A stretch of 64,000 nt of DNA from CAYNST01 sp964434105 (lineage in GTDB: Bacteria; Pseudomonadota; Gammaproteobacteria; Pseudomonadales; Cellvibrionaceae): assembly GCA_964434105.1 (NCBI GenBank), contig CAYSTJ010000017.1, positions 12,027 to 76,026 on the forward strand, written 5' to 3'. The notes below the pieces were generated by a model. That model was given only the letters and a program-made list of their open reading frames with translations, was not told the DNA's origin and made no database searches. Every line of letters begins with the position of its first letter. Within the stretch, counting starts at the first letter, position 1. Shown here in pieces: positions 46,642 through 56,600 of this stretch. The position numbers and the translations under genes were made by a program.

Positions 46642-48165
46642 ATGACGGCCCGGCACCTTGGGCTGTTGTTGGGGCTATGTATTTCTTTACCCAGTCACGC
46701 CATTTCATTCCTGTCGTTTGATGCGGATTCGATGGCGCTTGGCGGCGCTGGCAGCGCCACTGGCTTTACCGGTTACAAACCCTTTCTGTCGCCAGCGTTG
46801 CCCGCCAATTACAGTAAATCCGTTACGGGAGCCACCCACCTTGGCGCTCGGGTCATAGACCGGGAACGGTTTATACGCACGCTCGAGGAAATCCAGGAAG
46901 CAGACGAAAATCTGGGCCTCAACCAGCGTCTGCGTGCTGCTCGCCACGCCTTCAGAGGCGGCAAACTGGATTCCGCGCAGTTGCGGGAACTGGGAAGCAC
47001 CGCCGAACTGGTTCTGGAACAGCTTGACCGACTGCCTGAGAAGCCGCTCCGGGCAAGCGCGGCGGCCGGCATTCATATTGCCATGCAGAACGAACGGTTT
47101 GGTGGCGGATTTTACACACGTCGCTATTATGTTCTCGGCAGCCGGGTCATCAACAATCCGACAGACTTCCAGCGAGTTCGACAGCTGGCTGCCACGGCCG
47201 AGGCACTGGCCGATGTCATTGATGGCTTTCAGGACCTGGAAGCACGGATCAAGGCCGTTGACTGGGAACGTATCGGGGATTGGGTGCGCCAGTCCATCGA
47301 TACCGAAACCTTACGCGATGAACTTCTGAACTATAACAGCATCGCCGGCGTACCGGCATTGATTGATACCGTGCGCAACTATGAGGTTACCCTGGACCGC
47401 CTCGGCGCCTATATCGATCTGGAAGGTCTGATTGATACGCTTCAGCTGAATGAGCTTACCCTCGAGATTCAAAGGCCCGACATAGCTGATATCGACCTGC
47501 GCAATTTTATGCGCTTTGAGTTACCCGATTCGTTGCAATCGGAAGTCATCTATTCCGGCGCGGAAGTGACCGAATCTGCGATCAGCCTGTCAGCCCGGCT
47601 TGAATCGACACCGGATCTCGCACTCGGCGTCAATATCAAACACGTCAAATATGCCACTGTCGCCTATCGGCAACGCATTGAGGACTTCGACATCGAACGG
47701 TATCTCGACGCCGATGTACGAATGGACTACAGCCTGTGGAACCTGGATGCCGGCTTGACTTACCGCATTTCCCCGCACTGGACAGGGGGTATTGTTGTCA
47801 GCAATATCTTTTCAAAAAAAATGCACACCCGATTTCATGACACCATTCGCCTCGCGCCTATTGCACGTATGGGGCTGGCCTATCACAGCGACCGGCTCAA
47901 ATGGGCAGTGGATTTTGACCTTACACGCAACGAACCACTCGGTTTTGACCCGGACAAACAGTACCTCAGCACCGGCATCGAATACCGTTACTGGCGCAAT
48001 CAACGAATTCGTCTGGGATACCGCTATAACACTATCGATAAAACCAGCCTGCCCTCAGTCGGCCTGCATTTTCAGGTCGGCCACGCGTCTGTTGATATTG
48101 CCGCTGCCTTCTCCGAACCACACTATGAAGCCGGCCTCGCGCTGCAGTTGGGCGTCATTTTTTAA
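46642..48165 (+). CDS. TraF_2-family (FadL-like) outer-membrane protein
   Basis: 507 residues from ATG 46642 (GAGGA upstream). Signal peptide ends near SLPSHA-ISFLS. DADSMALGGAGSATG at the mature N-terminus and the barrel-like C-terminal half (LALGVNIKHVKYATVAYRQ, YLSTGIEYRYWRNQRIRLGYRY, ending LGVIF) match the family named after F-plasmid TraF (PF13729). The name is misleading: there are no conjugation genes nearby. A helical middle section (about 75-260) is present. Likely an outer-membrane barrel of unknown cargo. Confidence 0.85.
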   Translation: MTARHLGLLLGLCISLPSHAISFLSFDADSMALGGAGSATGFTGYKPFLSPALPANYSKSVTGATHLGARVIDRERFIRTLEEIQEADENLGLNQRLRAARHAFRGGKLDSAQLRELGSTAELVLEQLDRLPEKPLRASAAAGIHIAMQNERFGGGFYTRRYYVLGSRVINNPTDFQRVRQLAATAEALADVIDGFQDLEARIKAVDWERIGDWVRQSIDTETLRDELLNYNSIAGVPALIDTVRNYEVTLDRLGAYIDLEGLIDTLQLNELTLEIQRPDIADIDLRNFMRFELPDSLQSEVIYSGAEVTESAISLSARLESTPDLALGVNIKHVKYATVAYRQRIEDFDIERYLDADVRMDYSLWNLDAGLTYRISPHWTGGIVVSNIFSKKMHTRFHDTIRLAPIARMGLAYHSDRLKWAVDFDLTRNEPLGFDPDKQYLSTGIEYRYWRNQRIRLGYRYNTIDKTSLPSVGLHFQVGHASVDIAAAFSEPHYEAGLALQLGVIF

Positions 48166-48193
48166 AGGCTATATCGCGCTGCATCGAAAAAAC

Positions 48194-49150
48194 TTATGCA
48201 TGTTTTAACGCTGAATATTCAGGCACGAGGTGGTCGAACTCGCTGACATCCCTTTGCTGTTGGCTACGCTGTGCAAAAACATACCGTGCATATTTTTCGG
48301 CAATGGCAATGGCTGCACAATTAATGATATCCAGGTTACCGGCATGACTGGGAATCCAGTCCCCTGCACCGCGTACACTCACCAGAATTTCGATAAAACC
48401 CGCTTCGTAGCGCGGCGTTCCGACGATGTTGTAGCCCGGCACGTAACTGCGAACCGTATTCAGACAGGTCTGCATTGCATAAAAAAGGGTTTCGCGCGAG
48501 CAGGTGTCAACCTCGGCTCTGATCGTGGTCAGCATGTCGGGTTTCCACGTCCCTTTTTCCACCTCCAGACTGACTTCAACATCGGTGACTCCACTGAACT
48601 CCCGAATGGCGGCTGCGGTCGTGGCGTAATAGGCATCAATATTGGCCAGCGTGCCCGGGCCAACGGAGTCCTCGGCCAGCAGACTATGGACGTTTACCTG
48701 CCGTATGCCGGGAATGTGGTTCGATAGCGCGGTGATAACCGGTATGGAAGCCTGCCCGCCACAAGTCACCATATTCACATTGGGTGCCCGAAGAATCGCG
48801 CCGACGTTAAGGGCCGGCACACACAAAGCGCCGACTTTAGCGGGGGTCATGTCAATGGCTTTAATGCCAGCGGCCAGCAGGCGAGGCGCATGGGCCAGAT
48901 GATACTGGGCCGATGTGGCGTCGAACACCAGATCGAGGCCGTCGGCATCCATGATGGCGTCGATACTGCGGTCCGATATGGGCACACCCAGGGAGCGGGC
49001 TTTGGCCAGACCTTTCGAATGCGCATCCCGCCCAACAAAGAGTGCACAATGCAGCCAGGGGGATTTGATAACCTTGATAAGTAAATCAGTGCCAATGTTG
49101 CCCGATCCGATGATGGCAACGCTTAGCGCAGGACAGGAATTTACGTTCAC
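48194..49150 (-). CDS. Acetaldehyde dehydrogenase (acylating), MhpF/DmpF type
   Basis: 318 residues from GTG 49150 (GGAG 5 bases upstream). NAD motif IIGSGNIGTDL and the catalytic Cys in NMVTCGGQASIPVI are intact. The enzyme turns acetaldehyde and CoA into acetyl-CoA and normally works as a complex with 4-hydroxy-2-oxovalerate aldolase (MhpE/DmpG) in meta-cleavage pathways. No aldolase, hydratase or dioxygenase gene lies in this window, so here it is an orphan. Convergent with the TraF_2 gene. Confidence 0.93.
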   Translation of the reverse strand: MNVNSCPALSVAIIGSGNIGTDLLIKVIKSPWLHCALFVGRDAHSKGLAKARSLGVPISDRSIDAIMDADGLDLVFDATSAQYHLAHAPRLLAAGIKAIDMTPAKVGALCVPALNVGAILRAPNVNMVTCGGQASIPVITALSNHIPGIRQVNVHSLLAEDSVGPGTLANIDAYYATTAAAIREFSGVTDVEVSLEVEKGTWKPDMLTTIRAEVDTCSRETLFYAMQTCLNTVRSYVPGYNIVGTPRYEAGFIEILVSVRGAGDWIPSHAGNLDIINCAAIAIAEKYARYVFAQRSQQQRDVSEFDHLVPEYSALKHA

Positions 49151-49528
49151 GACAGCTCCTTCTCTTTTAAATCGTATTCGCGTGAGACAGGCTATTTTGA
49201 TCACATATTGAACATAGCGCAAATATTTTAATCTCGATGTGAAATATAAGATAATGAAACGCCAATTCGAGCAGATTCGCGCCTACCCGACGAATTACCC
49301 GGATTTGTGGCCAAAAAATGTTGAGATATGCTAAGGTTCACAGGTTAATTCAAGTCGATGACACCCGTGTGAATCACGATTAACATCCCGCAGACGCAAT
49401 CCCGATTAAATGAATCTCACGTCATTCGCCTGCCGCGCTAGCGCACAAGAGGGCCTGCGTCTAGAATCAAATAGATTGCACACTAACTATCAACGAAAAC
49501 ATAGGCTCATCTGATTGTAGGGGGAAGC
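49151..49528. other. Divergent intergenic region
   Basis: 378 bases between the acetaldehyde dehydrogenase and the 414-residue protein gene. The middle part is AT-rich. No repeat or open frame of note; it must hold promoters for both directions. Confidence 0.4.
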
Positions 49529-50773
49529 GTGGATAAATTAGACCTTCGAGACCTGGAAGATGTCTTGGGTATTTATAGTCCCTGGTCGATCAAATCGGCC
49601 CGGCCCTCTGATCAGGGACGGGTGTTTGACGTATTTCTGGAACCGGCCGACCGCACCCGCCTATTTGGACTGCTCAGCACCAGCAGTAAAAGCGCCGAAC
49701 CCACCCAGCCCGGCAGCTGGCATTACACCAGCCTGGGCAAATACCGGGTGATGATTCACGCGCAGCTTCCCAGTGCGGGCGATCAGGGGCCAGCGCTGAA
49801 TTATTCGACGCTTACCCAGCCCAGCTTCCTCGGCAGCCTTTCCCGCAAGTATTCCAATTATTTACGTCAGCAGGTAGCGATGGCCCAGGTGCGAGGGCTG
49901 ACATCGTCGCTCATTGCCGAACTGTTCAATATCGATGTAGCCGTTATCGAAACCATTCAGCAGGATCTCGGCAACGCGCCGAGCCAGGTTCAGTTTCTCG
50001 CCTGTATTCCCACTGAGCTGGATCCGGTGTGGGAAAAGATTTTGCGCTCGGAGATTACGCTCACCACCCAGGTCTTGCCTTTTCGGTTGCTGCTGAACAA
50101 GTTGCAGCTTGCTGCCAGCCAGGCCAAACGGACTTCTGACGTTTTGATCAATGCGGTGGAGTTGCGCAAGTTTTTTATTGCCAACGCATCGATTCTCGGC
50201 AATGAAATCGAGCAAATATCCGGCGGCTCTTCCCAATCGCGCATCAATCAGCCCCAGGGCCTGACATCTATTAAAAAGCTGATCCTGCCAGGCCTCGGCA
50301 ATCCGGTATGGCAGGAACTGCTGACCGGGAAAATGCAATTAAACTCTTCCAGTATTGCGCTCAATCTATTAATCTCGAAGCAGAAGGCGGCGTTTGCCCA
50401 GGCTGCGCAGCCAAGCGAGAAGCTCGCAATCGTTGAGTTGATTCGGGGATACTTCCTGAAAAATTACCGCATGCTCAAGCCGGAGCTGTTGCTGATAAAC
50501 CGTGCCTGTGCCATTCGCGAGAAAACCCGGTATCGGCTGCCTGAGCCGGATCACGCCATTTGGCAACAGATCCTGCAGGACGATTCTTTTATACCCAGTA
50601 ACCACATCGCCTATAAGTTGTTGCTCGCACGGCTGCGAGCCCAGGTTCGCACAGCATCGAGTCCCGCTGCCCGCATAGACGCGGCGCGCCGAATTCGCGA
50701 GTTTATCAAACAGAATCACAAGTCGATGAAACAAGAGCTGGTTTATCTGTTCAAACAGGCTAACGCCGCATAA
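49529..50773 (+). CDS. Uncharacterised protein with three internal helical repeats
   Basis: 414 residues from GTG with GGGGGA close upstream. N-terminal part (about 8-80): LGIYSPWSI ... FDVFLE ... WHYTSLGKYRVMIHAQLP, similar in layout to the zinc-finger region of ISL3-type transposases but without the Cys residues. A helix-turn-helix-like segment follows (GLTSSLIAELFNIDVAVIE, about 122-140). Three related units of about 80 residues then repeat (near 155-235, 245-325, 333-410), each with a W(E/Q)x(I/L)L opening and a closing basic helix ending in ELxxI/L-like residues. Followed after 20 bases by a DUF6976-like gene. Confidence 0.75.
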   Translation: MDKLDLRDLEDVLGIYSPWSIKSARPSDQGRVFDVFLEPADRTRLFGLLSTSSKSAEPTQPGSWHYTSLGKYRVMIHAQLPSAGDQGPALNYSTLTQPSFLGSLSRKYSNYLRQQVAMAQVRGLTSSLIAELFNIDVAVIETIQQDLGNAPSQVQFLACIPTELDPVWEKILRSEITLTTQVLPFRLLLNKLQLAASQAKRTSDVLINAVELRKFFIANASILGNEIEQISGGSSQSRINQPQGLTSIKKLILPGLGNPVWQELLTGKMQLNSSSIALNLLISKQKAAFAQAAQPSEKLAIVELIRGYFLKNYRMLKPELLLINRACAIREKTRYRLPEPDHAIWQQILQDDSFIPSNHIAYKLLLARLRAQVRTASSPAARIDAARRIREFIKQNHKSMKQELVYLFKQANAA

Positions 50774-50793
50774 TTTACTAACTTAGGGAGCCA

Positions 50794-51813
50794 ATGATGA
50801 GTGGTGATGGGTCCATATCCTTTACAAATTCAATTATCGATAAAGCAGCCGTAACTGACCTGATTGCCCAGGGCGAATACATGATTATCGCCGGTGACGA
50901 ACGGGTACTCAGCGAATTACCGTCTGGCAACTGGATTGCCGGCACCATTCCGTATTTTATGACTGAAGAGGGCGGCCAGATAGACCAGGATCGCGTGTAC
51001 GTAACCCGGCTGCAGGGGCTGGCCGGCAACAATCCACCGAGGCTCACTTTGTATGACGCGTCCAGTATTTCGCGGATTGCCCAGGAAGCGCCGCAACACG
51101 GCTTTACTGTATTGATTTTGCCCGCCAATTCCGAGGTGCATTTGTCCTACGCCCAGAATGCACCAGATTTTCCCAATATGTATTTTTCGCCGATTATTGG
51201 CTGGATTTCGGGGGTACATCTGAACGAACTGGCCGACCGGAAAGCCAAGACCGGGTTTGGTCCGGCGGCCGGCATGCTCAGCGATTCCAAAGCTGCAGCC
51301 ATGCATATCCCACTGCCGGAAGACACCGTGGCCAATATACAGACGGTCAACCTGTTCACCCAGGGCGATGGACCTGCCATCGCTTTCCCGCAAAATGGCT
51401 TTACCGTGAATAGCTGTACAGTCGACGGGCAGGAATGGAATTTTGCCGAATATCTGAAAGAACACAATATTGATACCCGCTTGCCGCTGGTGGCGAATTA
51501 CTGCGGTGTGATGGTGAATGTCAGTGTGCAGAACGTCGGGGACAGCGACGTCGCCCTGTATGCGCCGGTATTCCCGGGCGTGGAGTACAAAATTGCCCAC
51601 CCTGTCTCCAACTACGTGGAAGCGTTCAACAAGGCACTGCCCGCAGATCAGGCCAGCAATGTCGCCTTTTCCTGCAACTGTATACTGAACTTCCTGTATT
51701 CCGAGCTTGAAGGCAAAAAAACCGGTGCCCTGACAGGCCCCATGACCTTCGGCGAAGTCGCCTATCAGCTGCTGAACCAGACGCTGGTCTATATGACGCT
51801 CGAGCAGGTCTGA
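50794..51813 (+). CDS. DUF6976-like protein
   Basis: 339 residues, soluble, no signal peptide. The blocks LPSGNWIAGTIPYFMTEEGG, FTVLILPANSEVHLSYAQNA, FSPIIGWISGVHLNEL and LPLVANYCGVMVNVSVQNV look strongly conserved and match my recollection of the family called DUF6976; an HMM search is needed to confirm the number. GGGAG precedes the ATG. It forms a tight two-gene unit with the preceding repeat protein. Function unknown. Confidence 0.75.
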   Translation: MMSGDGSISFTNSIIDKAAVTDLIAQGEYMIIAGDERVLSELPSGNWIAGTIPYFMTEEGGQIDQDRVYVTRLQGLAGNNPPRLTLYDASSISRIAQEAPQHGFTVLILPANSEVHLSYAQNAPDFPNMYFSPIIGWISGVHLNELADRKAKTGFGPAAGMLSDSKAAAMHIPLPEDTVANIQTVNLFTQGDGPAIAFPQNGFTVNSCTVDGQEWNFAEYLKEHNIDTRLPLVANYCGVMVNVSVQNVGDSDVALYAPVFPGVEYKIAHPVSNYVEAFNKALPADQASNVAFSCNCILNFLYSELEGKKTGALTGPMTFGEVAYQLLNQTLVYMTLEQV

Positions 51814-52061
51814 ATGCCTGAAAAAAGCGCTGGTGCGGCGTACTGACCGCCCATCGAAGTATACCGGACCAGTGCATTGAGTATCGCCTGCACAGCAGGC
51901 TTTCCGTCTTTCCGGACAACAGGTAGTCCAACCTCGAACCCGCCGCAGCACTATCGCCCTACGCCTGCTAGAATATACCGCTAATCGGCCTCGCGCCCTG
52001 CCCTGTAGCGGCACCGCGACGGCATTCCATCGACAAAAATACCATCTGCCACCGGAATTCC

Positions 52062-53312
52062 ATGAAAGATCTCGTCACTACCGTCACCGACTGGTTAAAC
52101 CAGTATCCCGGGCTCGCGACTGTCGCAAGCCTGGTGCTGCTGATCGTTATCGCCTGGGCCAGCAACTACATCGTCAAACGCATACTGCTGCGCGGTGTTT
52201 TCCATATACTGCGCGCCAGCCACTTCAAACAGCATATGGTCAGCCAGAATACGCGAATCGTTTCACGTCTGGCCAACATCGTTCCGGCCTTGATTCTGTC
52301 TGCCGGAATCCTGTTGATTCCGGGCCTGCCGCAAGCAATATCGACCATCGTGCGCAACGTCTGCAGCGCTTTTATCGTGCTGACTATCGCGCTGGCCATC
52401 GGCAACGTGCTGATGTTAATCAACACCATTTACGAACGCCGTCCGGAATCGAAATTACGCCCGGTCAAAGGATATGTGCAGATAATCACCATACTCGTCT
52501 ATGTCATTGCCGCCATCCTGATCGTGGCCGCGCTGGTGGATCGCTCACCACTGATACTGCTCTCCGGGCTGGGTGCCATGGCGGCGGTGCTGATGCTGAT
52601 TTTTCAGGACACACTCCTGTCGTTGGTTGCCAGTGTGCAGATATCTTCGAATGATATTGTCCGGGTGGGCGACTGGATCGAGGTGCCACAACTGAATGCC
52701 GATGGCGATGTCATCGATATTGCACTGCATACCGTCAAGGTGCAGAACTGGGACAAGACCATCACCACCATTCCCACCAAACGCTTTATCACCGACCCTT
52801 TCAAAAACTGGCGTGGCATGCAGGAATCCGGCGGTCGCCGAATCAAGCGCAGCATCATGCTGGACCAGCAGAGCGTTCACTTCCTGACCCCGGAAGAACA
52901 CAGGCAGCTACACCGGTTTCGGTTACTGCATGAATACCTGGTCGACAAGGAAAAGGAAATTGAAGCCTGGAACGAAACGCTGAAAGAACAGGGCAAGGAA
53001 CCAGTCAACACCCGGCGCATTACCAATATCGGCTGCTTCCGTGCCTACGTGGAACGCTACCTGCGCAGCCATGGCGGCATTCACCAGAATATGACGCTGA
53101 TGGTGCGGCAACTGGCGCCCACCGCCGAGGGCCTGCCGCTGGAAATTTACTGTTTTACCAACAGCGTCGTCTGGGTTACCTATGAAGGTATACAGTCCGA
53201 TATATTCGATCACCTGTTGTCGATTCTGCCGGAATTCGGCCTGCGCGTATTCCAGTTTCCCGGCGGCCTGGACCTGCGGGAAATGGGTATGGGCCGAATC
53301 AGTTCTGTTTAA
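52062..53312 (+). CDS. Mechanosensitive ion channel, YbdG/MscS-like
   Basis: 416 residues. Five hydrophobic segments in the first 190 residues lead to the pore helix region (LLSGLGAMAAVLMLIFQDTLLSLVASVQI) and the MscS beta domain (NDIVRVGDWIEVPQLNADGDV, VQNWDKTITTIPTKRF). The C-terminus holds the insertion typical of YbdG-type channels. It releases solutes upon osmotic downshock or membrane tension. Stands alone. Confidence 0.93.
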   Translation: MKDLVTTVTDWLNQYPGLATVASLVLLIVIAWASNYIVKRILLRGVFHILRASHFKQHMVSQNTRIVSRLANIVPALILSAGILLIPGLPQAISTIVRNVCSAFIVLTIALAIGNVLMLINTIYERRPESKLRPVKGYVQIITILVYVIAAILIVAALVDRSPLILLSGLGAMAAVLMLIFQDTLLSLVASVQISSNDIVRVGDWIEVPQLNADGDVIDIALHTVKVQNWDKTITTIPTKRFITDPFKNWRGMQESGGRRIKRSIMLDQQSVHFLTPEEHRQLHRFRLLHEYLVDKEKEIEAWNETLKEQGKEPVNTRRITNIGCFRAYVERYLRSHGGIHQNMTLMVRQLAPTAEGLPLEIYCFTNSVVWVTYEGIQSDIFDHLLSILPEFGLRVFQFPGGLDLREMGMGRISSV

Positions 53313-53334
53313 ATCCGCCCGCGTGCTTCTGCCG

Positions 53335-53367
53335 TTCGACAGGCTCAGGATGAGCGGGCCTGTCGAA
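53335..53367. repeat. REP-like hairpin
   Basis: TTCGACAGG (53335-53343) pairs with CCTGTCGAA (53359-53367) around CTCAGGATGAGCGGG. This palindrome type is widely scattered in bacterial genomes. It lies 22 bases after the channel gene and may also slow transcription. Confidence 0.6.
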
Positions 53368-53649
53368 GGAAGGACCTCAGTCCAAACACTGCAACACCCG
53401 CATCGCTTTCGGTAATATTTAACGGCGTTTTCGCCAACAATTCGCTGAACCTGTCAGCAAATCTGCCCATCCTTTCCCTGTGCATCCGGATAGCGCACTT
53501 TTATGGTTTTGTCGGTACAGTCGGTACATAATGGCAGCCGGACTGCTCACTGATTCGATCACGACCGGCACAACCCGTTCCGGTCGCCTCGCGAGACGAC
53601 CAACCCGATAATATCGAAGCCAATAAAAAAAGCCAATTTCGGAGCCCAA

Positions 53650-56600
53650 ATGAAAACCGCTGCCCATTTCCGCAAGCTTTGCTTTTTCACTCTGACCAGT
53701 CTTCTGCCCGCCCTGGCTTTCAGCGCTGAACAGCGTTGCTCGCCCGCGGTAGCGACGCTGGAAAGCATGGAGGGAACGGTCAGCTGGCGCGTCAGCGATA
53801 ACGATGCCTGGCGCACCTCCGCCCTCAATGCTCAATTCTGTTACGGCGACACACTGCGCATTATCGATGGTCGCGCGGCCCTGCGCCTGACCAACGACAC
53901 CCTGGTGCGGTTGAACAGCAACTCGATGCTGAAATTGATACCGCAGGAACAGTCGCTGTGGGTGGAACTACTGCGAGGCGCCGGCCACTTTCTGTCCCGT
54001 ACGCCCAACCCCTTCCGCGTCAACACGCCTTACCTGAACGCCGCCGTGGATGGCACCGAGTTTCTGGTCGACACTGACGCCGACGCCGCCCAAACCCGGG
54101 TAGCGGTTTTTGAAGGCCAGGTAATCGCAAGAAACGATGCAGGCATGCAGACCCTGACCGCCGGCGAACAAACCAGCAGCGCCGAAGGTTCGGCACCCGG
54201 GTCACCCACCACAGTATCACTGGCCGACGCCGTCGACTGGGCACTCTACTACCCGCCCGTGGTCGTGCACGCCGATACACCGCCGGCTATTCAGACCGCC
54301 ATCCGTGAAGGACGCTATCAACAAGCCCTCGATGCCATACGCGATAACAGACAGACCCCAACCGATCCCAATCTCGCCGCTCTGGGTGCCGGCCTCGCAC
54401 TGGAACGCGGCGCACCGGAAACCGCCGACGCGCTCCTGCTACAGGCAACCGACGCGGATAGCGAACACGTGGAGAGCAGAGCCCTCAGCAGCCTGATCAC
54501 CCTGATCCGTGGTGACGCCGACACCGCCCACCAGACGGCCCTTTCCTTGCGTGAACAACACAGTGAAAATTCCACCGTACTTATGGTGCTGTCCTATACC
54601 GCGCAGGGCCAGGCCGATCTGCCGCTGGCACTGGAGGCCGCCGAACAGGCGCTGGCACAAGCCCCCGACAACGAACTGATTCGCGCCCGCACCGCCGAAC
54701 TGATGCTGGCGCAGGGCCGCCACGGCCAGGCCCGACAACTGATCAACGCATCCCTGGAAGGCGGCGATGCCACCGCCAAAACCTGGAGCCTCGCCGGCTT
54801 TATCGAACTGAATCACTTCGCTACCGGCCGCGCGCTCGAGCATTTCCAACAGGCCTTGCAACGCGACAACGCCAACCCGCAAGCCCACTTCGGCACCGGC
54901 CTGGCCGAAATCCAGCGCGGCAACCTGACCAAAGGCCGGGAATCCATTGAACTCGCCGTGCTGCTCGACCCCGGCAACAGCCTGCTGCGCAGCTATCTCG
55001 GCAAAAGCTATTACGAAGAACGCCGCTTTAGCGTCGCCGACGAACAATTCAAACTGGCCCAACAACTCGACCCCGACGACCCCACACCCTGGTTCTACCA
55101 GTCGCACCTTAGACAGTCGCAAAACCGTCTGGCCGACGCCCTGCAACTGACCGAAACCGCCATCAGCAAAAACGACAACCGCGCCGTTTACCGCTCGCGC
55201 CTGCTGCTCGACAGCGACGTCGCCGCCCGCAGCGCCGACCGCTCCGACCTGTATCAGGCATTGGGCTTTCACTCACTTGCCGCGCAGGTTGCCGCCGACG
55301 CCATCACCGTCGCCCCCGCCGACCACTCCGGCCACCGCGCCTTAGCCAGCGCCCTGTCCCACCAGCCACGCGCGCAACAGGCCAAAGCCAGCGAAGCCCT
55401 ACAGGCCGAAATACTGGCACCCCTCGGCGCCACACCCTTACCCCCCGGCTTTTCCGAAACCTCCCTCGGCATCCACCCCGCCCTGGGTCCCAGCCGCATG
55501 GGCATCAACGAATTCCACCCCCTCTTCGCCCAACGCGGCCTCAGCGGTTTCGTCTCCGGCATGGCAGGCACCGACGACCTGCGCAGCCTCACCTGGCAAG
55601 CCCGCATGCTCGCCAACAAAACCGCGCTGACGGTGGGTCAGTTTCATTATGATGATGCAGGGATTACGCAGGGGCGTGAGATTGAAAAGGAGATTACAGA
55701 GGTGCTGGGGCAGTACCAGGTGTTTGATCAGCTGCAGATACAGGCCAAGTATGTTGAGCGGGAGGATAGTAGGGTTTCTGATCCGACGGACATGCAGCAA
55801 GTTAACGATATTGACCGCAAGCGTGAGGATAAGAGTGTACGGCTGCGGTATACGGCAGGCGGCGTGCATACTATTATTCTGGACTGGATGGAAAGTGATC
55901 TCGACGTTTTCGATTCCCAGACGATTACCTTTGTCGATGACTCGTCGCAGACGCTGTTGACCGACTCCTTTATCGAAAGACGCAAAACCGAGCTTGCTTA
56001 CCTGCTGGATCTGCAAGATGGCTGGATGAAGATGGGCATTACAGATTTAAGTACAGACACTACCTCAGCAATAGCAGTTCATTTTGATCCGCCAAGCGAA
56101 CCGTTCGAATCGGGACTTAGACAGGAAGCTCCTGAAAAATTCCGTAAGTACTACGTGGAGCATTATCGAGGCTTCAACGAAGACGCTCTCGGTTTGACGC
56201 TGGGGCTATCAAAGCCGGAGATTGAACCAGATTTTTACAACGATCAATCACTCTATTCGATTGCACTACATTGGCGTATGGACGACCGGTTAACGATGCA
56301 TACAGCCTACTGGCAAGATGTTGCTCCACGGATAGTGGGCTATCTTGAGTCGTCCAACATTTCAGCATTTAATCGTCGCTCAGAAACATCCCTTTGGAGC
56401 AGAACGGAATCATTGGCAACAAACCTTGATTACCAACACGATACCTTCCGTACTGGTTTAACGCTGCAGTTAAATCGGATTAACAATCCGCTCGAATCGT
56501 TCGACTTTGTCGGCATTGAAGCATGGCGGCAATTTGATGAATATAATCTGCTCGGATCTATTCTTTGGAAGCCTTCAAATTGGTTTACCACTTCTCTCAA

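Noticed and set aside
46642..48165. Reading the TraF-family hit as evidence for a conjugative element.
   Set aside because: The TraF_2 family is a chromosomal outer-membrane family; no other transfer, relaxase or mating-pair genes are present.
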